From: Corynebacterium liangguodongii
GTDB lineage: Bacteria; Actinomycetota; Actinomycetes; Mycobacteriales; Mycobacteriaceae
Assembly (NCBI RefSeq): GCF_003070865.1
Contig: NZ_CP026948.1
Location: 1,736,001 to 1,800,000, forward strand
Reading direction: 5' to 3'
Length of the DNA: 64,000 nucleotides
Part shown: in pieces, positions 17,726-25,801 of the stretch
Layout of the letters: each line of letters begins with the position of its first letter
Position numbering within the stretch: the first letter of the stretch is position 1
Notes under the pieces: generated by a model
Seen by the model: only the letters and a program-made list of their open reading frames with translations
Told to the model about the DNA's origin: nothing
The model's database searches: none
Position numbers and translations under genes: made by a program

Positions 17726-17819
17726 TAACCCGAAATTCATGTCCGCGCACGTCACCCGACAGCCTCGGCCGCTTGTTATGGTGAGTGCAGCACGCGTCCG
17801 CCCCGAGGAGAAGACCCGC

Positions 17820-18575
17820 ATGTCCGCCGCTCATCCCGTCACACACCACGACATTGCGATGTTCCTGCGCGAGAAAATTCGCTCGGGTGCGCTGCAGCCA
17901 GGGGATGCCATCCCGTCAGAAGCAACGCTGTGCGCCCAGTTCGGATCCGCCCGCGGAACTGTCCGTCAGGCGGTTGCAACCCTTAGAGCGGAGGGTGTGA
18001 TCTCCTCCGGGCAGGGACGCCGCTCCCGTGTCGTCCAACGAATTGCCTCACAATCCTTCGACGACGTCGTTTCGTTCTCTCAATGGTGTCGCTCGAACGG
18101 GATCGAACCCGGGCAACGCACACAATCAGTCACGCGCGGCTTCGCCGGTGCCCAGCTAGCCGAAGATTTTCACATCGGCCAGGACGACCCGGTTGTTTCT
18201 GTGCACCGACTGCGCCTGATGGACGGCGCGCCAGCAATGGTGGAACGACTCAATTACCCGCTCCACGTGGGGAAACACGTGTTATCTTTCGATCCGGATA
18301 CGGGGTCTATTTATGAACAGCTCATCGCCAACGGCGTCGACATCGACCATGCGCTGAGGGTAATCGACGCTATCGAGGCACCGGAAGAGGACGCAACGCT
18401 CCTCGGCGTCACCCCTGGCACCCCACTGTTGCGCGTCCGCCGCAAGGCGTTTACCGCGTCGGGCTCGCCCATCGAGTCATCCGACGACCGCTATCTTTTC
18501 ACCAAGGCCAGCTTCGCGGTGACGTCTTCGCGCAGCAACCCGCAGAACGTGTCAATGGTGTCAACCCCCCGCTGA
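17820..18575 (+). CDS. GntR-family (HutC-type) transcriptional regulator
   Basis: A 251-residue regulator with an N-terminal winged helix (IPSEATLCAQFGSARGTVRQAVATL, split about residues 30-56, with the GTVRQA recognition helix) and a C-terminal UTRA ligand domain that includes PVVSVHRLRL and LNYPLHV. This layout is HutC/PhnF-like, often a repressor released by a phosphonate or related small molecule. The ATG at 17820 has GAGGAG nine bases upstream; longer in-frame starts are weaker. It diverges from the phosphonate operon and is followed 17 bases later by the peptide transporter, so it may also govern that operon. Confidence 0.88.
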   Translation: MSAAHPVTHHDIAMFLREKIRSGALQPGDAIPSEATLCAQFGSARGTVRQAVATLRAEGVISSGQGRRSRVVQRIASQSFDDVVSFSQWCRSNGIEPGQRTQSVTRGFAGAQLAEDFHIGQDDPVVSVHRLRLMDGAPAMVERLNYPLHVGKHVLSFDPDTGSIYEQLIANGVDIDHALRVIDAIEAPEEDATLLGVTPGTPLLRVRRKAFTASGSPIESSDDRYLFTKASFAVTSSRSNPQNVSMVSTPR

Positions 18576-18592
18576 AGGTACTCTTTCCACCC

Positions 18593-20074
18593 ATGACGTC
18601 ACTCAGGGCTGCCGCCGCGCTGCTCGCCTACGCACTCATGCCGCTGGCGGCCGTCAGCTGCGCGACAGACGGTGGGCCCGGCACCGGGCGCGGGGATCTC
18701 GTCGTGGCCACGCAGGCCGCGCCGGCGAGCCTGGACTTCACCTCCACGGGCGGCGCCGCCGCACCGCAGGCGCTCGTCGGCAACGTCTATGAAACGCTCG
18801 TGCGTATCGACTCCACAGGCACCCCTCAACCCCACCTGGCCACGAGCTGGGAGACAAGCCCCGACGGCACCGAATACGTCTTCCACCTGCGCGAGGGCGT
18901 GAGGTTTTCCAACGGCAAGGAGTTCACGGCCGAGGACGCGGCGTTTTCCATCGACTACGTGAAAAACCACTGGACGAACGCGCTCAAGGCGCAGATGGAC
19001 CCGGTGGCGCGGGCGGAGGCCGTCGATAAGCGGACCCTGCGCGTGACGCTCGCGCAGCCCTCAACAAGCTGGCTGTGGTCCATGGGCACGCTCACAGGCG
19101 CGATGATGACGCCGGATTCCATCGACCGCCTGGCCACCGACCCACTGGGCACCGGGCCCTACACGGTGCGCCGCTTCGCCGTGGGCGAGTTCGTGTCCTT
19201 CGCCGCGCGCGGCGACTACTGGGGTGCCGCACCGCAGTCCGACGCGACGATGCGCTACTTTGATGACGCCACCGCGGCGGTCAACGCGCTGCGCGCGGGC
19301 GACGCCGACGTCGTGTGGGCAATGCAGGCCCCGCAGCTCATCGGCGCCCTGCCGGAGGAGATCGGCGTCGAGGTCGGCACCACCAACGGCGAGGTGGTGC
19401 TGTCGATGAACAACCGCCGCGCGCCCTTTGATGACCCCGACGTGCGCCGGGCGGTGGCCTACGCCATCGACCGCGACGCTCTCAACAGCGTCGTCTACGA
19501 CGGCATGGCCACCGACACCGGAGGCGCCCCCGTCCCGCCCACGGACCCGTGGTTTACGGGCCAGGACTACTACCCCTTTGATCCCGACCGGGCCCGCGAG
19601 CTGCTCGCCGGGCGCACCCCAAAGCTCACCATCACGGTTCCCAACCTGCCCTACGCGCAGGCCGCCGCGGAGCTGATCTTCTCCCAGCTTCGCGACGTCG
19701 GATTCGATGTCGCCTTAGAGACAGTCGAGTTCCCCGCCGTGTGGCTGGGCCAGGTGCTCAAGCGGCACGACTACCAGGCCTCCATCGTCGCCCACGTCGA
19801 ACCCCGCGACATCCCGTTGATGTTTGGCAACCCCGACTACTATTTCGGCTACGACTCGCCCACCGCGCGCAGCCGCATCGCGGCCGCGGAGGTGGGCGAG
19901 CAAGCGGAGAACATGGCGGCGGCAGTGGATGTGATCATGGCCGACGCCGCGGCGCTCACGCTGCTCAACGCCCCGAACATCGTGCTCACGGCGCCGGGGG
20001 TGAGCGGTGTGGACCCGAACGTGGTCACCGATGGTTTGGAGCTGGCGTCTATACGCAAGGAGTCCCGCCCATGA
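18593..20074 (+). CDS. Peptide/nickel-type ABC transporter substrate-binding lipoprotein
   Basis: A 493-residue solute-binding protein of the SBP_bac_5 (DppA/OppA) family. It begins with a hydrophobic signal and a lipobox (AVSC, Cys at about residue 23). The domain follows with GNVYETLVRID, LATSWETSPDGTEYVFHLREGVRFSNG and AVAYAIDRDALN, all usual for the family. The ligand could be oligopeptides, nickel or a metallophore; sequence alone does not decide. It begins 17 bases after gntR and its stop overlaps the start of the first permease gene (ATGA). Confidence 0.9.
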   Translation: MTSLRAAAALLAYALMPLAAVSCATDGGPGTGRGDLVVATQAAPASLDFTSTGGAAAPQALVGNVYETLVRIDSTGTPQPHLATSWETSPDGTEYVFHLREGVRFSNGKEFTAEDAAFSIDYVKNHWTNALKAQMDPVARAEAVDKRTLRVTLAQPSTSWLWSMGTLTGAMMTPDSIDRLATDPLGTGPYTVRRFAVGEFVSFAARGDYWGAAPQSDATMRYFDDATAAVNALRAGDADVVWAMQAPQLIGALPEEIGVEVGTTNGEVVLSMNNRRAPFDDPDVRRAVAYAIDRDALNSVVYDGMATDTGGAPVPPTDPWFTGQDYYPFDPDRARELLAGRTPKLTITVPNLPYAQAAAELIFSQLRDVGFDVALETVEFPAVWLGQVLKRHDYQASIVAHVEPRDIPLMFGNPDYYFGYDSPTARSRIAAAEVGEQAENMAAAVDVIMADAAALTLLNAPNIVLTAPGVSGVDPNVVTDGLELASIRKESRP

Positions 20075-21003
20075 TCGTTCGCGCGCTGACGCGCTTTTTC
20101 CTCCTCATCGCCCTAGCCAGCCTGCTCATCTTCGCGTTGCTGCGCGCTGTGCCGGGCGACCCGGCGCGCGTGGCGCTCGGGGTGACGGCCACGGACGAGG
20201 ACGTCGCGGCGCTCTCCGCGCTGCTGGGAACCGACCGTCCCTTAATCGTGCAGTACCTCGACTGGGCGGGGGGCCTGCTCACTGGCGACCTCGGGGTCTC
20301 CATGGCCAGCCGGACGCCGATTGGCCCGGTCGTTGCCGAGCGTGCCGGGGTCTCGCTCACGCTCACCGTGCTCGCGATGCTCGCCTCCCTCGCCATCGCC
20401 GTCCCGCTCGGCGTCTACCTCGCGCAACACGGTGCCCGCCCGCTGGGCATGGTTGTCGCCGCGGCCATCCAGGTCGGCATCGTCGTGCCCAGCTTCATGG
20501 TGGCCATCCTCCTCGTGGCGGTGCTCTCCGTGCGGCTGGGGTGGCTGCCCGCCGGCGGCTGGGAATCCCCGGCCCACCTCGTCGCGCCGGTCGCCTCGCT
20601 CGCGCTCGTGCAGGCGGCCATCCTCACCCGCTACTCCCAGCGCGCGATCACCGAGGAGATGGGCAAGGACTACGTGCGCACCGCGCGGGCGAAGGGGGCA
20701 CGGCGATCGGCCACCCTCTACCGCCACGCGCTGCGCAACGCGGCGCTACCCGTGCTCACCGTCGCCGGCATCCAGCTCTCCAGCCTCGTCGTCGGTGCCG
20801 TCGTCATCGAGCGGGTCTTCGCCCTCCCCGGGCTGGGCACGATGCTTCTCGACGCCGTGGCCAACCGCGACCTCACCACCGTGCAAACGGTGATGATGCT
20901 GCTGGTGGCCTTCACCTTGACGGTCAACCTCGTCGTCGATCTACTCTACGCTGCGATCGATCCCCGGGTGCGCCGGCCCGCGGCGAAGAAGGTGGGGGCA
21001 TGA
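20071..21003 (+). CDS. Peptide-type ABC transporter permease (DppB-like)
   Basis: A 310-residue inner-membrane permease. It has the typical DppB start (hydrophobic segment, then VPGDPARVALG and a soluble loop ending LTGDLGVS), about six membrane segments and the coupling loop DYVRTARAKGARRSATLYRH. The ATG at 20071 overlaps the preceding stop by four bases, and its own stop overlaps the next start by four, so the operon is translationally coupled. Confidence 0.9.
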   Translation: MIVRALTRFFLLIALASLLIFALLRAVPGDPARVALGVTATDEDVAALSALLGTDRPLIVQYLDWAGGLLTGDLGVSMASRTPIGPVVAERAGVSLTLTVLAMLASLAIAVPLGVYLAQHGARPLGMVVAAAIQVGIVVPSFMVAILLVAVLSVRLGWLPAGGWESPAHLVAPVASLALVQAAILTRYSQRAITEEMGKDYVRTARAKGARRSATLYRHALRNAALPVLTVAGIQLSSLVVGAVVIERVFALPGLGTMLLDAVANRDLTTVQTVMMLLVAFTLTVNLVVDLLYAAIDPRVRRPAAKKVGA

Positions 21004-21800
21004 GGCTGCTGAGGAGTGCGAGCCGAACCCAGCTCGTCGGGCTCGCGATGGTGCTTGTCGTTCTCGGCGTTGCCGCGCTCGCGGCGGTGTGGACCCCCTA
21101 CGACCCGCTGCAGGCCGCCCCGGAGTCCCGGCTGCAGGGGCCGAGCGCCGCGCACTGGATGGGCACGGACCAGCTCGGGCGCGACATCCTCTCGCGCGTG
21201 ATGGACGGCGCGCGCCTGACCCTGCTCGTGGCGCTGTGCGCCGTGGCGCTCTCCGCGCTTATCGGAGTGCCGCTGGGGATGTGGGCGGGGATGCGCCGCG
21301 GGCCGATCGAGGCGGCGATGATGCGGGTCTCCGACCTGCTCATGGCGTTTCCCGCCCTCTTGCTCGCGATCGTGTTCACCGCCGTCTTCGGCGCCTCGGC
21401 GCTCATCGTCGTCATGGCCATCGGCATCGCCGGGGTGCCCGGCTTCGCCCGCATGGCGCGGGTGGGCACCCTGCAGGTGATGAGCCAGGACTACATCCTC
21501 GCCGCCCGGGTGTCCAAGGTGCCGCCGCTGCAGGTGGCGCGCACCCACGTGCTGCCCAACATCGTCCCGATGACCATCGTGCAGGTCTCCGTCTCCTTGG
21601 CCATGGCTATCCTCGCCGAGGCGGGGCTGTCCTTCCTCGGGCTGGGCACGCCCGCCCCGTACGCTTCCTGGGGGAGGATGCTGCAGGCCTCGCAGCCGTA
21701 CCTGGCCACCGACGCCCACCTCGCGCTGTGGCCGGGGCTGGCGATTGCGTGCACGGTGATGGGCTTTACGCTCCTCGGGGGTGACAATGATCAGCGTTAG
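21000..21800 (+). CDS. Peptide-type ABC transporter permease (DppC-like)
   Basis: A 266-residue permease, partner of the DppB-like protein. It shows HWMGTDQLGRDILSRVMDGAR near residue 50, characteristic of DppC/OppC, and a coupling loop DYILAARVSKVPPLQVARTH. It is somewhat shorter than many DppC proteins because the N-terminal cytoplasmic tail is brief. Its end overlaps the start of the ATPase gene. Confidence 0.9.
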   Translation: MRLLRSASRTQLVGLAMVLVVLGVAALAAVWTPYDPLQAAPESRLQGPSAAHWMGTDQLGRDILSRVMDGARLTLLVALCAVALSALIGVPLGMWAGMRRGPIEAAMMRVSDLLMAFPALLLAIVFTAVFGASALIVVMAIGIAGVPGFARMARVGTLQVMSQDYILAARVSKVPPLQVARTHVLPNIVPMTIVQVSVSLAMAILAEAGLSFLGLGTPAPYASWGRMLQASQPYLATDAHLALWPGLAIACTVMGFTLLGGDNDQR

Positions 21801-23154
21801 GGACCTCACTATCGAGGGCATCCTCCACGGAGTCTCCTTCGACCTCGCCCGCGGCGAGCGCGTCGGCATCATCGGCGAGTCCGGCTCGGGCAAGTCTCTC
21901 ACCGCGCTGTCGATCATGGGACTCGTCGATACGCTGCCGCTCTCCGGCTCGATTACCGTCGACGGAGTGGAGATGGTGGGCACCCGCGATCGCGTGCGCC
22001 GCCGGGTGCGGGGGAGGAAGGTCGCGATGGTCTTCCAGGAGCCGATGACCGCGCTCGACCCCCTCATGCGGGTCGGCCGCCAGGTCTCCCGCGACCCGGA
22101 GCGGGCCCGCGCGCTGCTGGGAGAAGTAGGGGTGGCCCGCCCCGACGCCTACCCGCACGAACTCTCCGGCGGGCAGCGCCAGCGCGTGCTCATCGCCGCC
22201 GCGCTGGCCCAAGACCCGGATGTGCTTATCTGCGACGAGCCCACCACCGCGCTCGATGCCACGGTGCAAGGGCAGATCCTCGACCTCATCGACTCAGTCG
22301 TAGCCGCCCGCGGGATGGGGCTGCTGTTTATCTCCCACGACCTCGCGGTGGTGGAACGGATGACCGAGCGCGTGCTCGTGTTCAAAGACGGCCGCATCGT
22401 CGCCGCGGAATCCGACTACGCGCGCTCGCTCGTCGCGGCCTCCCGGCCCGGCCCGCCGGCCCCTGCGCGCCCGCTCGGCGAGCCCGTGGTGGCCCTGCGG
22501 GACGTCAAGCTCACCCGCGGGAGCACCCGCTCGCTCGACGGGGTGACCTTGACCGTGCGCCGCGGCGAGCGCCTGGGGCTCGTCGGCGGCTCCGGTTCGG
22601 GCAAGACCTCGCTGCTGCGGGTTATCGCGGGGCTCTCCGAGCCCGACGCGGGCACAGCCGAGGTCGCAGGCGAGGTCCAGATGGTCTTCCAGGACCCCTA
22701 TTCCTCGCTGGACCCGCGGATGAGCGTGGGGGCGTCGATACGCGAAACGGGCGTGGACGCCGCGCGCGCCGAGGAGGTGCTCGCCCAGGTGGGGCTGGCA
22801 GGCGTGGGCGAGCGCACGCCGCGGAAGTTCTCCGGCGGTCAGCGCCAGCGCATCTCGATCGCGCGCGCCGCCGCGCCCCGGCCCGCGATTTTGCTTGCCG
22901 ACGAGCCCGTCTCCGCCCTCGATGTCACCGTGCGCCGCACCGTCCTCGACCTCATCGACGCGGTCGTCGGCGAGGGCACGCTCGTCTTCGTCTCCCACGA
23001 CTTAGCCCTCGTGCGTGAGCTGTGCCCCACCGTCGCGGTGATCCACGAAGGGCGCATCGTCGAGCACGGCGCCACCGAGGACGTATGGTCCGACCCGCAG
23101 CACCCGTACACGCAGGCGCTCATCGAGTCGGCTCGTCGCGCCCAGTCGCGGTAG
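21787..23154 (+). CDS. ABC transporter ATP-binding protein with two nucleotide-binding domains (DppD-DppF fusion)
   Basis: A 455-residue double ATPase for the peptide-type transporter. Domain one has Walker A GESGSGKSL, signature LSGGQRQRVLIAAAL and Walker B VLICDEPTTALD. Domain two begins about residue 225 with GGSGSGKTS, FSGGQRQRISIARAA and ILLADEPVSALD. Each half is shorter than a separate DppD or DppF. The ATG at 21787 overlaps the permease by 14 bases; a GTG at 21781 is an alternative. It converges with the PAP2 phosphatase gene, whose stop is only 6 bases away. Confidence 0.9.
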   Translation: MISVRDLTIEGILHGVSFDLARGERVGIIGESGSGKSLTALSIMGLVDTLPLSGSITVDGVEMVGTRDRVRRRVRGRKVAMVFQEPMTALDPLMRVGRQVSRDPERARALLGEVGVARPDAYPHELSGGQRQRVLIAAALAQDPDVLICDEPTTALDATVQGQILDLIDSVVAARGMGLLFISHDLAVVERMTERVLVFKDGRIVAAESDYARSLVAASRPGPPAPARPLGEPVVALRDVKLTRGSTRSLDGVTLTVRRGERLGLVGGSGSGKTSLLRVIAGLSEPDAGTAEVAGEVQMVFQDPYSSLDPRMSVGASIRETGVDAARAEEVLAQVGLAGVGERTPRKFSGGQRQRISIARAAAPRPAILLADEPVSALDVTVRRTVLDLIDAVVGEGTLVFVSHDLALVRELCPTVAVIHEGRIVEHGATEDVWSDPQHPYTQALIESARRAQSR

Positions 23155-23160
23155 AGCGCG

Positions 23161-24450
23161 CTAGTTGATGTTCAGCGACCCATCCGGGTTGACGCTCAAC
23201 CGCGCGGCCGTGGCTGCCACGAGGTTGACGCGCTGCCAGGACCCGCCCGGACCCTGCCAGTCCAAAGGCGCCCCGGCCGGTGCCGCCGTGCGTCGAAGCA
23301 CCTCCTCGCGCTGCTGCCAGCTCAGCTCCGGGAAGCGAGCGGCGAGCAGCACCGGGGCGGCCTGCGGGACCTGCATCGGCGCATCCTCGTGGTAGGCCTC
23401 CGGTAGGCCGTAGTCCATCCACTGCCCCATCGTAGACACGGCGTCGGCGGTGGAGATATACGGCGTATCGCGCGCCACCAGCTCCGCGATCGAGACCCCC
23501 GTGCGCCATTCGATTTCGGCGCGCAGCTCGGCGGCGGCCTGGTCGAGGGCGTTTCGCATCTTCGGGTCGTTGAGGCGATCGGCGGCCGCCGCGTAGCCGG
23601 ACATGCGCCCGCCGATGACGTCGAGCGGGTAGTGCACGCCGAGCACGACGCGTGAGTTGCCGGCCTCGGCACCGCGATAAGCCAGCTGCGGGGCGAGCTC
23701 GGGGAGCATGTATGCAAGCAGCGTGGTCACCCACACCGCCTGGTTCGTGTGCCCCGACGGGAAGGACGGAGAGGTGATGTAGAGGTCCCCGGCGCCTTCC
23801 GTGTTGTACCGCGTGATGCGATCCGGCACAGCGATGTGCGGGCGAGGGTAGTCGTAAATTTCCTTCTCAATGAGCGTCGAGCTGGCCAGCCCGCCGGCGC
23901 GGGCGAGGTAGCCGTTGTCGAGCAGGTAGGCCGTCTTCGGCAACCGCCCCTCGGCCAGGGATGTGCGGAACGCCTCACCGAACTCCGCACCAAGTGCCGG
24001 CGAGAGCGCGGCGAGCAGGCCACCTGCCGAGGCGACCGCGTCGACCTGGGCCTGCCGCACCTGCTCCGGGGTTGCGGTGTTGTTGATGCGCACCGCCGTC
24101 TCCACATTCGCGGCCATCGTCTCCGGCTGGCCATCGCGCACCTGGCGGAAAATTCGGGTGACCTCTTCGTAGATCCCGTAGTCGTAGGAGGAGACATCCG
24201 AGATGTAGCCGGTGAGGTAATCCGGGGTAAACGGCACCGGGACCGGCGCGCCGGGGTGCTGCACGGGAACGTACCCGGTGGAGGAGCCGGTGACCTCGCT
24301 GCGCAGCTGCGGCAGCGTCACCGAGGAGCCTTCCGGCAGTTGCATGTTCGCATCAAGGGAGGGCTGGGCGAGAGCAGGGGCGGCGGGCGCGGCCAGCGCG
24401 CATGCGAGCGCAGCTACGGCAATCATGCGGGTTTTCACAGCCAAGACCAT
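23161..24450 (-). CDS. Secreted PAP2-family phosphatase
   Basis: A 429-residue exported protein. A signal peptide (hydrophobic alanine-rich core ending PALAQ) is followed by an acid-phosphatase/PAP2 domain in the middle: SFPSGHTNQAVW carries the SGH motif with a catalytic His, and RGAEAGNSRVVLGVHYPLDVIGG (split about residues 254-276) has the third motif with Arg and His-Asp. It should release phosphate from organic phosphoesters outside the cell. The C-terminal 150 residues are an extra region of unknown role. The start at 24450 is uncertain; GTG 24438 would also give a good signal peptide. Confidence 0.85.
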   Translation of the reverse strand: MVLAVKTRMIAVAALACALAAPAAPALAQPSLDANMQLPEGSSVTLPQLRSEVTGSSTGYVPVQHPGAPVPVPFTPDYLTGYISDVSSYDYGIYEEVTRIFRQVRDGQPETMAANVETAVRINNTATPEQVRQAQVDAVASAGGLLAALSPALGAEFGEAFRTSLAEGRLPKTAYLLDNGYLARAGGLASSTLIEKEIYDYPRPHIAVPDRITRYNTEGAGDLYITSPSFPSGHTNQAVWVTTLLAYMLPELAPQLAYRGAEAGNSRVVLGVHYPLDVIGGRMSGYAAAADRLNDPKMRNALDQAAAELRAEIEWRTGVSIAELVARDTPYISTADAVSTMGQWMDYGLPEAYHEDAPMQVPQAAPVLLAARFPELSWQQREEVLRRTAAPAGAPLDWQGPGGSWQRVNLVAATAARLSVNPDGSLNIN

Positions 24451-24471
24451 AGCCCCGCTAGCGCCTGGCCG

Positions 24472-24621
24472 CTACCGGCAGATGTGGAACATCAGCGCCG
24501 GGTTGAGCACGTGCTCCTCGTTGCGCTCGAAGACGCTGGTGAGCACGTCGAATTCCTCGAGCTCGCCAACGGTGAGGTCTACCTGTTCGCGGAGAAAAGG
24601 CGTCTGCATGCCGCTCATCAT
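24472..24621 (-). CDS. Small protein translationally coupled to the iminopeptidase gene
   Basis: A 49-residue acidic, soluble-looking protein beginning MMSGMQTPFLREQVDLTVGE. Its start overlaps the stop of the upstream hydrolase gene in an ATGATGA arrangement, the layout of translational coupling. Two ATG codons at 24621 and 24618 are both possible. No family is recognised, and it is short enough to be missed by automatic annotation. It may be a regulator or subunit of the hydrolase, which is speculation. Confidence 0.55.
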   Translation of the reverse strand: MMSGMQTPFLREQVDLTVGELEEFDVLTSVFERNEEHVLNPALMFHICR

Positions 24622-25784
24622 AGCCCCACCTCGCGCAGGAGGGCGCGCAGGACGTGAGAGCCGTGCTTGCGCAAGCCGTCGTGCTGCCACGCATCAGTCT
24701 CGTACACCCTCGCGCCGATCAGCTCGGCGGTCTCGAGCGAGAGCTCGCGCGGGACGTAGATGTCGTCTGTGTAGACGACCGCGGCGGCCCCTTCGACCCG
24801 GCCCAGGCCGGCGTAGAGGTTGGGCCAATCCTGCTTCCGGGCGAGCTCCTCGGCCGCCGCCTTGAAGGGGCGCAGCGCGGGGTCTTCGTCGAAGTGGAAG
24901 GGGAAGATGTGCTCGCCGGTGAGGTAGAACTCGGCGTCGTCAGGCGAGGCGTCCGGCGCGAAGCCGTCAAGCGTCTCGGAGACGCGCTGGGCGGACCAGG
25001 CGGTCGCGCCGGGCACCGTGCCGCCGTAGATGGACTCGTGGACCGCGGCGTAGAGCGGGTTGCGCTCGAAGCTCACGAGGTCGCAGACCTCGGCGAGGAC
25101 GTCGGTACGCAACCGCCCGTTCGGGTGAAACGGCGCCTCGAGGAGGTGCGCCAATGCCTCGAACCCGTCCTCGCGGCCCAGCGCGATGCCAATTCCTCGG
25201 AACCGGCGCGAGCTCAACCGCTCGCCGGTGGGCAGCAGTTCCTCGGAGTTATCGAGGTGGCGGCATACCTCGCGGATTTGCCGCTGCGCCCACGGCACCT
25301 CGGCGTAGAAGCGCAAGTGGCGCGCACGCAGCTTGGCAAACGTGGCCCGGTAGACCTCATCGACGCCGCGGGTGACGGTGGGTAGCCCGCCGGTGAAAAA
25401 AGCGTGTCCGATCCGCTCCGGGTGCGCGGCGAGGTAGTGCGCGAGGCAGAACCCACCAAAGGACTGGCCGAGCACGTCCCACCGCTCGAGTCCCAGTTCC
25501 TCGCGGATCGCCTCGGCGTCTTCGACGATCGCATCCGCGCGCAGGCGGGCGAGAGTGCCGGCATCGATGAGCTCGGGTGTGGCGCGGTCGATGCGCGTGG
25601 ATAAGCCAGTGCCCCGCTGATCCAACAGCACCACGCGGTAGCGCTCGAGCGCGGCGTCGATCCATTCGTAGCGCTCCCGCGGCGCTGGCGAACCCGGCCC
25701 GCCCTGGAGAAAAAGGAGTGCGGGTTTGGAGGCGTCGCCAAGAACTCGTGCGAATATCGTGAACCCTTCGCGCTGAATCTGCAT
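24618..25784 (-). CDS. pip: Alpha/beta hydrolase, prolyl iminopeptidase-like (S33)
   Basis: A 388-residue cytoplasmic hydrolase of peptidase family S33, removing N-terminal proline from peptides. It shows the oxyanion region LFLQGGPGSPAPR (HGGPG-like), LLDQRGTGLS and the nucleophile elbow GQSFGG, all typical of proline iminopeptidases, and a C-terminal DAWQHDG with the catalytic His. The ATG at 25784 is preceded by GGTGAT; longer frames lack a site and run into the divergent gene. Next to a peptide transporter, it may process imported peptides. Confidence 0.87.
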   Translation of the reverse strand: MQIQREGFTIFARVLGDASKPALLFLQGGPGSPAPRERYEWIDAALERYRVVLLDQRGTGLSTRIDRATPELIDAGTLARLRADAIVEDAEAIREELGLERWDVLGQSFGGFCLAHYLAAHPERIGHAFFTGGLPTVTRGVDEVYRATFAKLRARHLRFYAEVPWAQRQIREVCRHLDNSEELLPTGERLSSRRFRGIGIALGREDGFEALAHLLEAPFHPNGRLRTDVLAEVCDLVSFERNPLYAAVHESIYGGTVPGATAWSAQRVSETLDGFAPDASPDDAEFYLTGEHIFPFHFDEDPALRPFKAAAEELARKQDWPNLYAGLGRVEGAAAVVYTDDIYVPRELSLETAELIGARVYETDAWQHDGLRKHGSHVLRALLREVGL

Positions 25785-25801
25785 ATCACCAATGCTATAA
25801 G

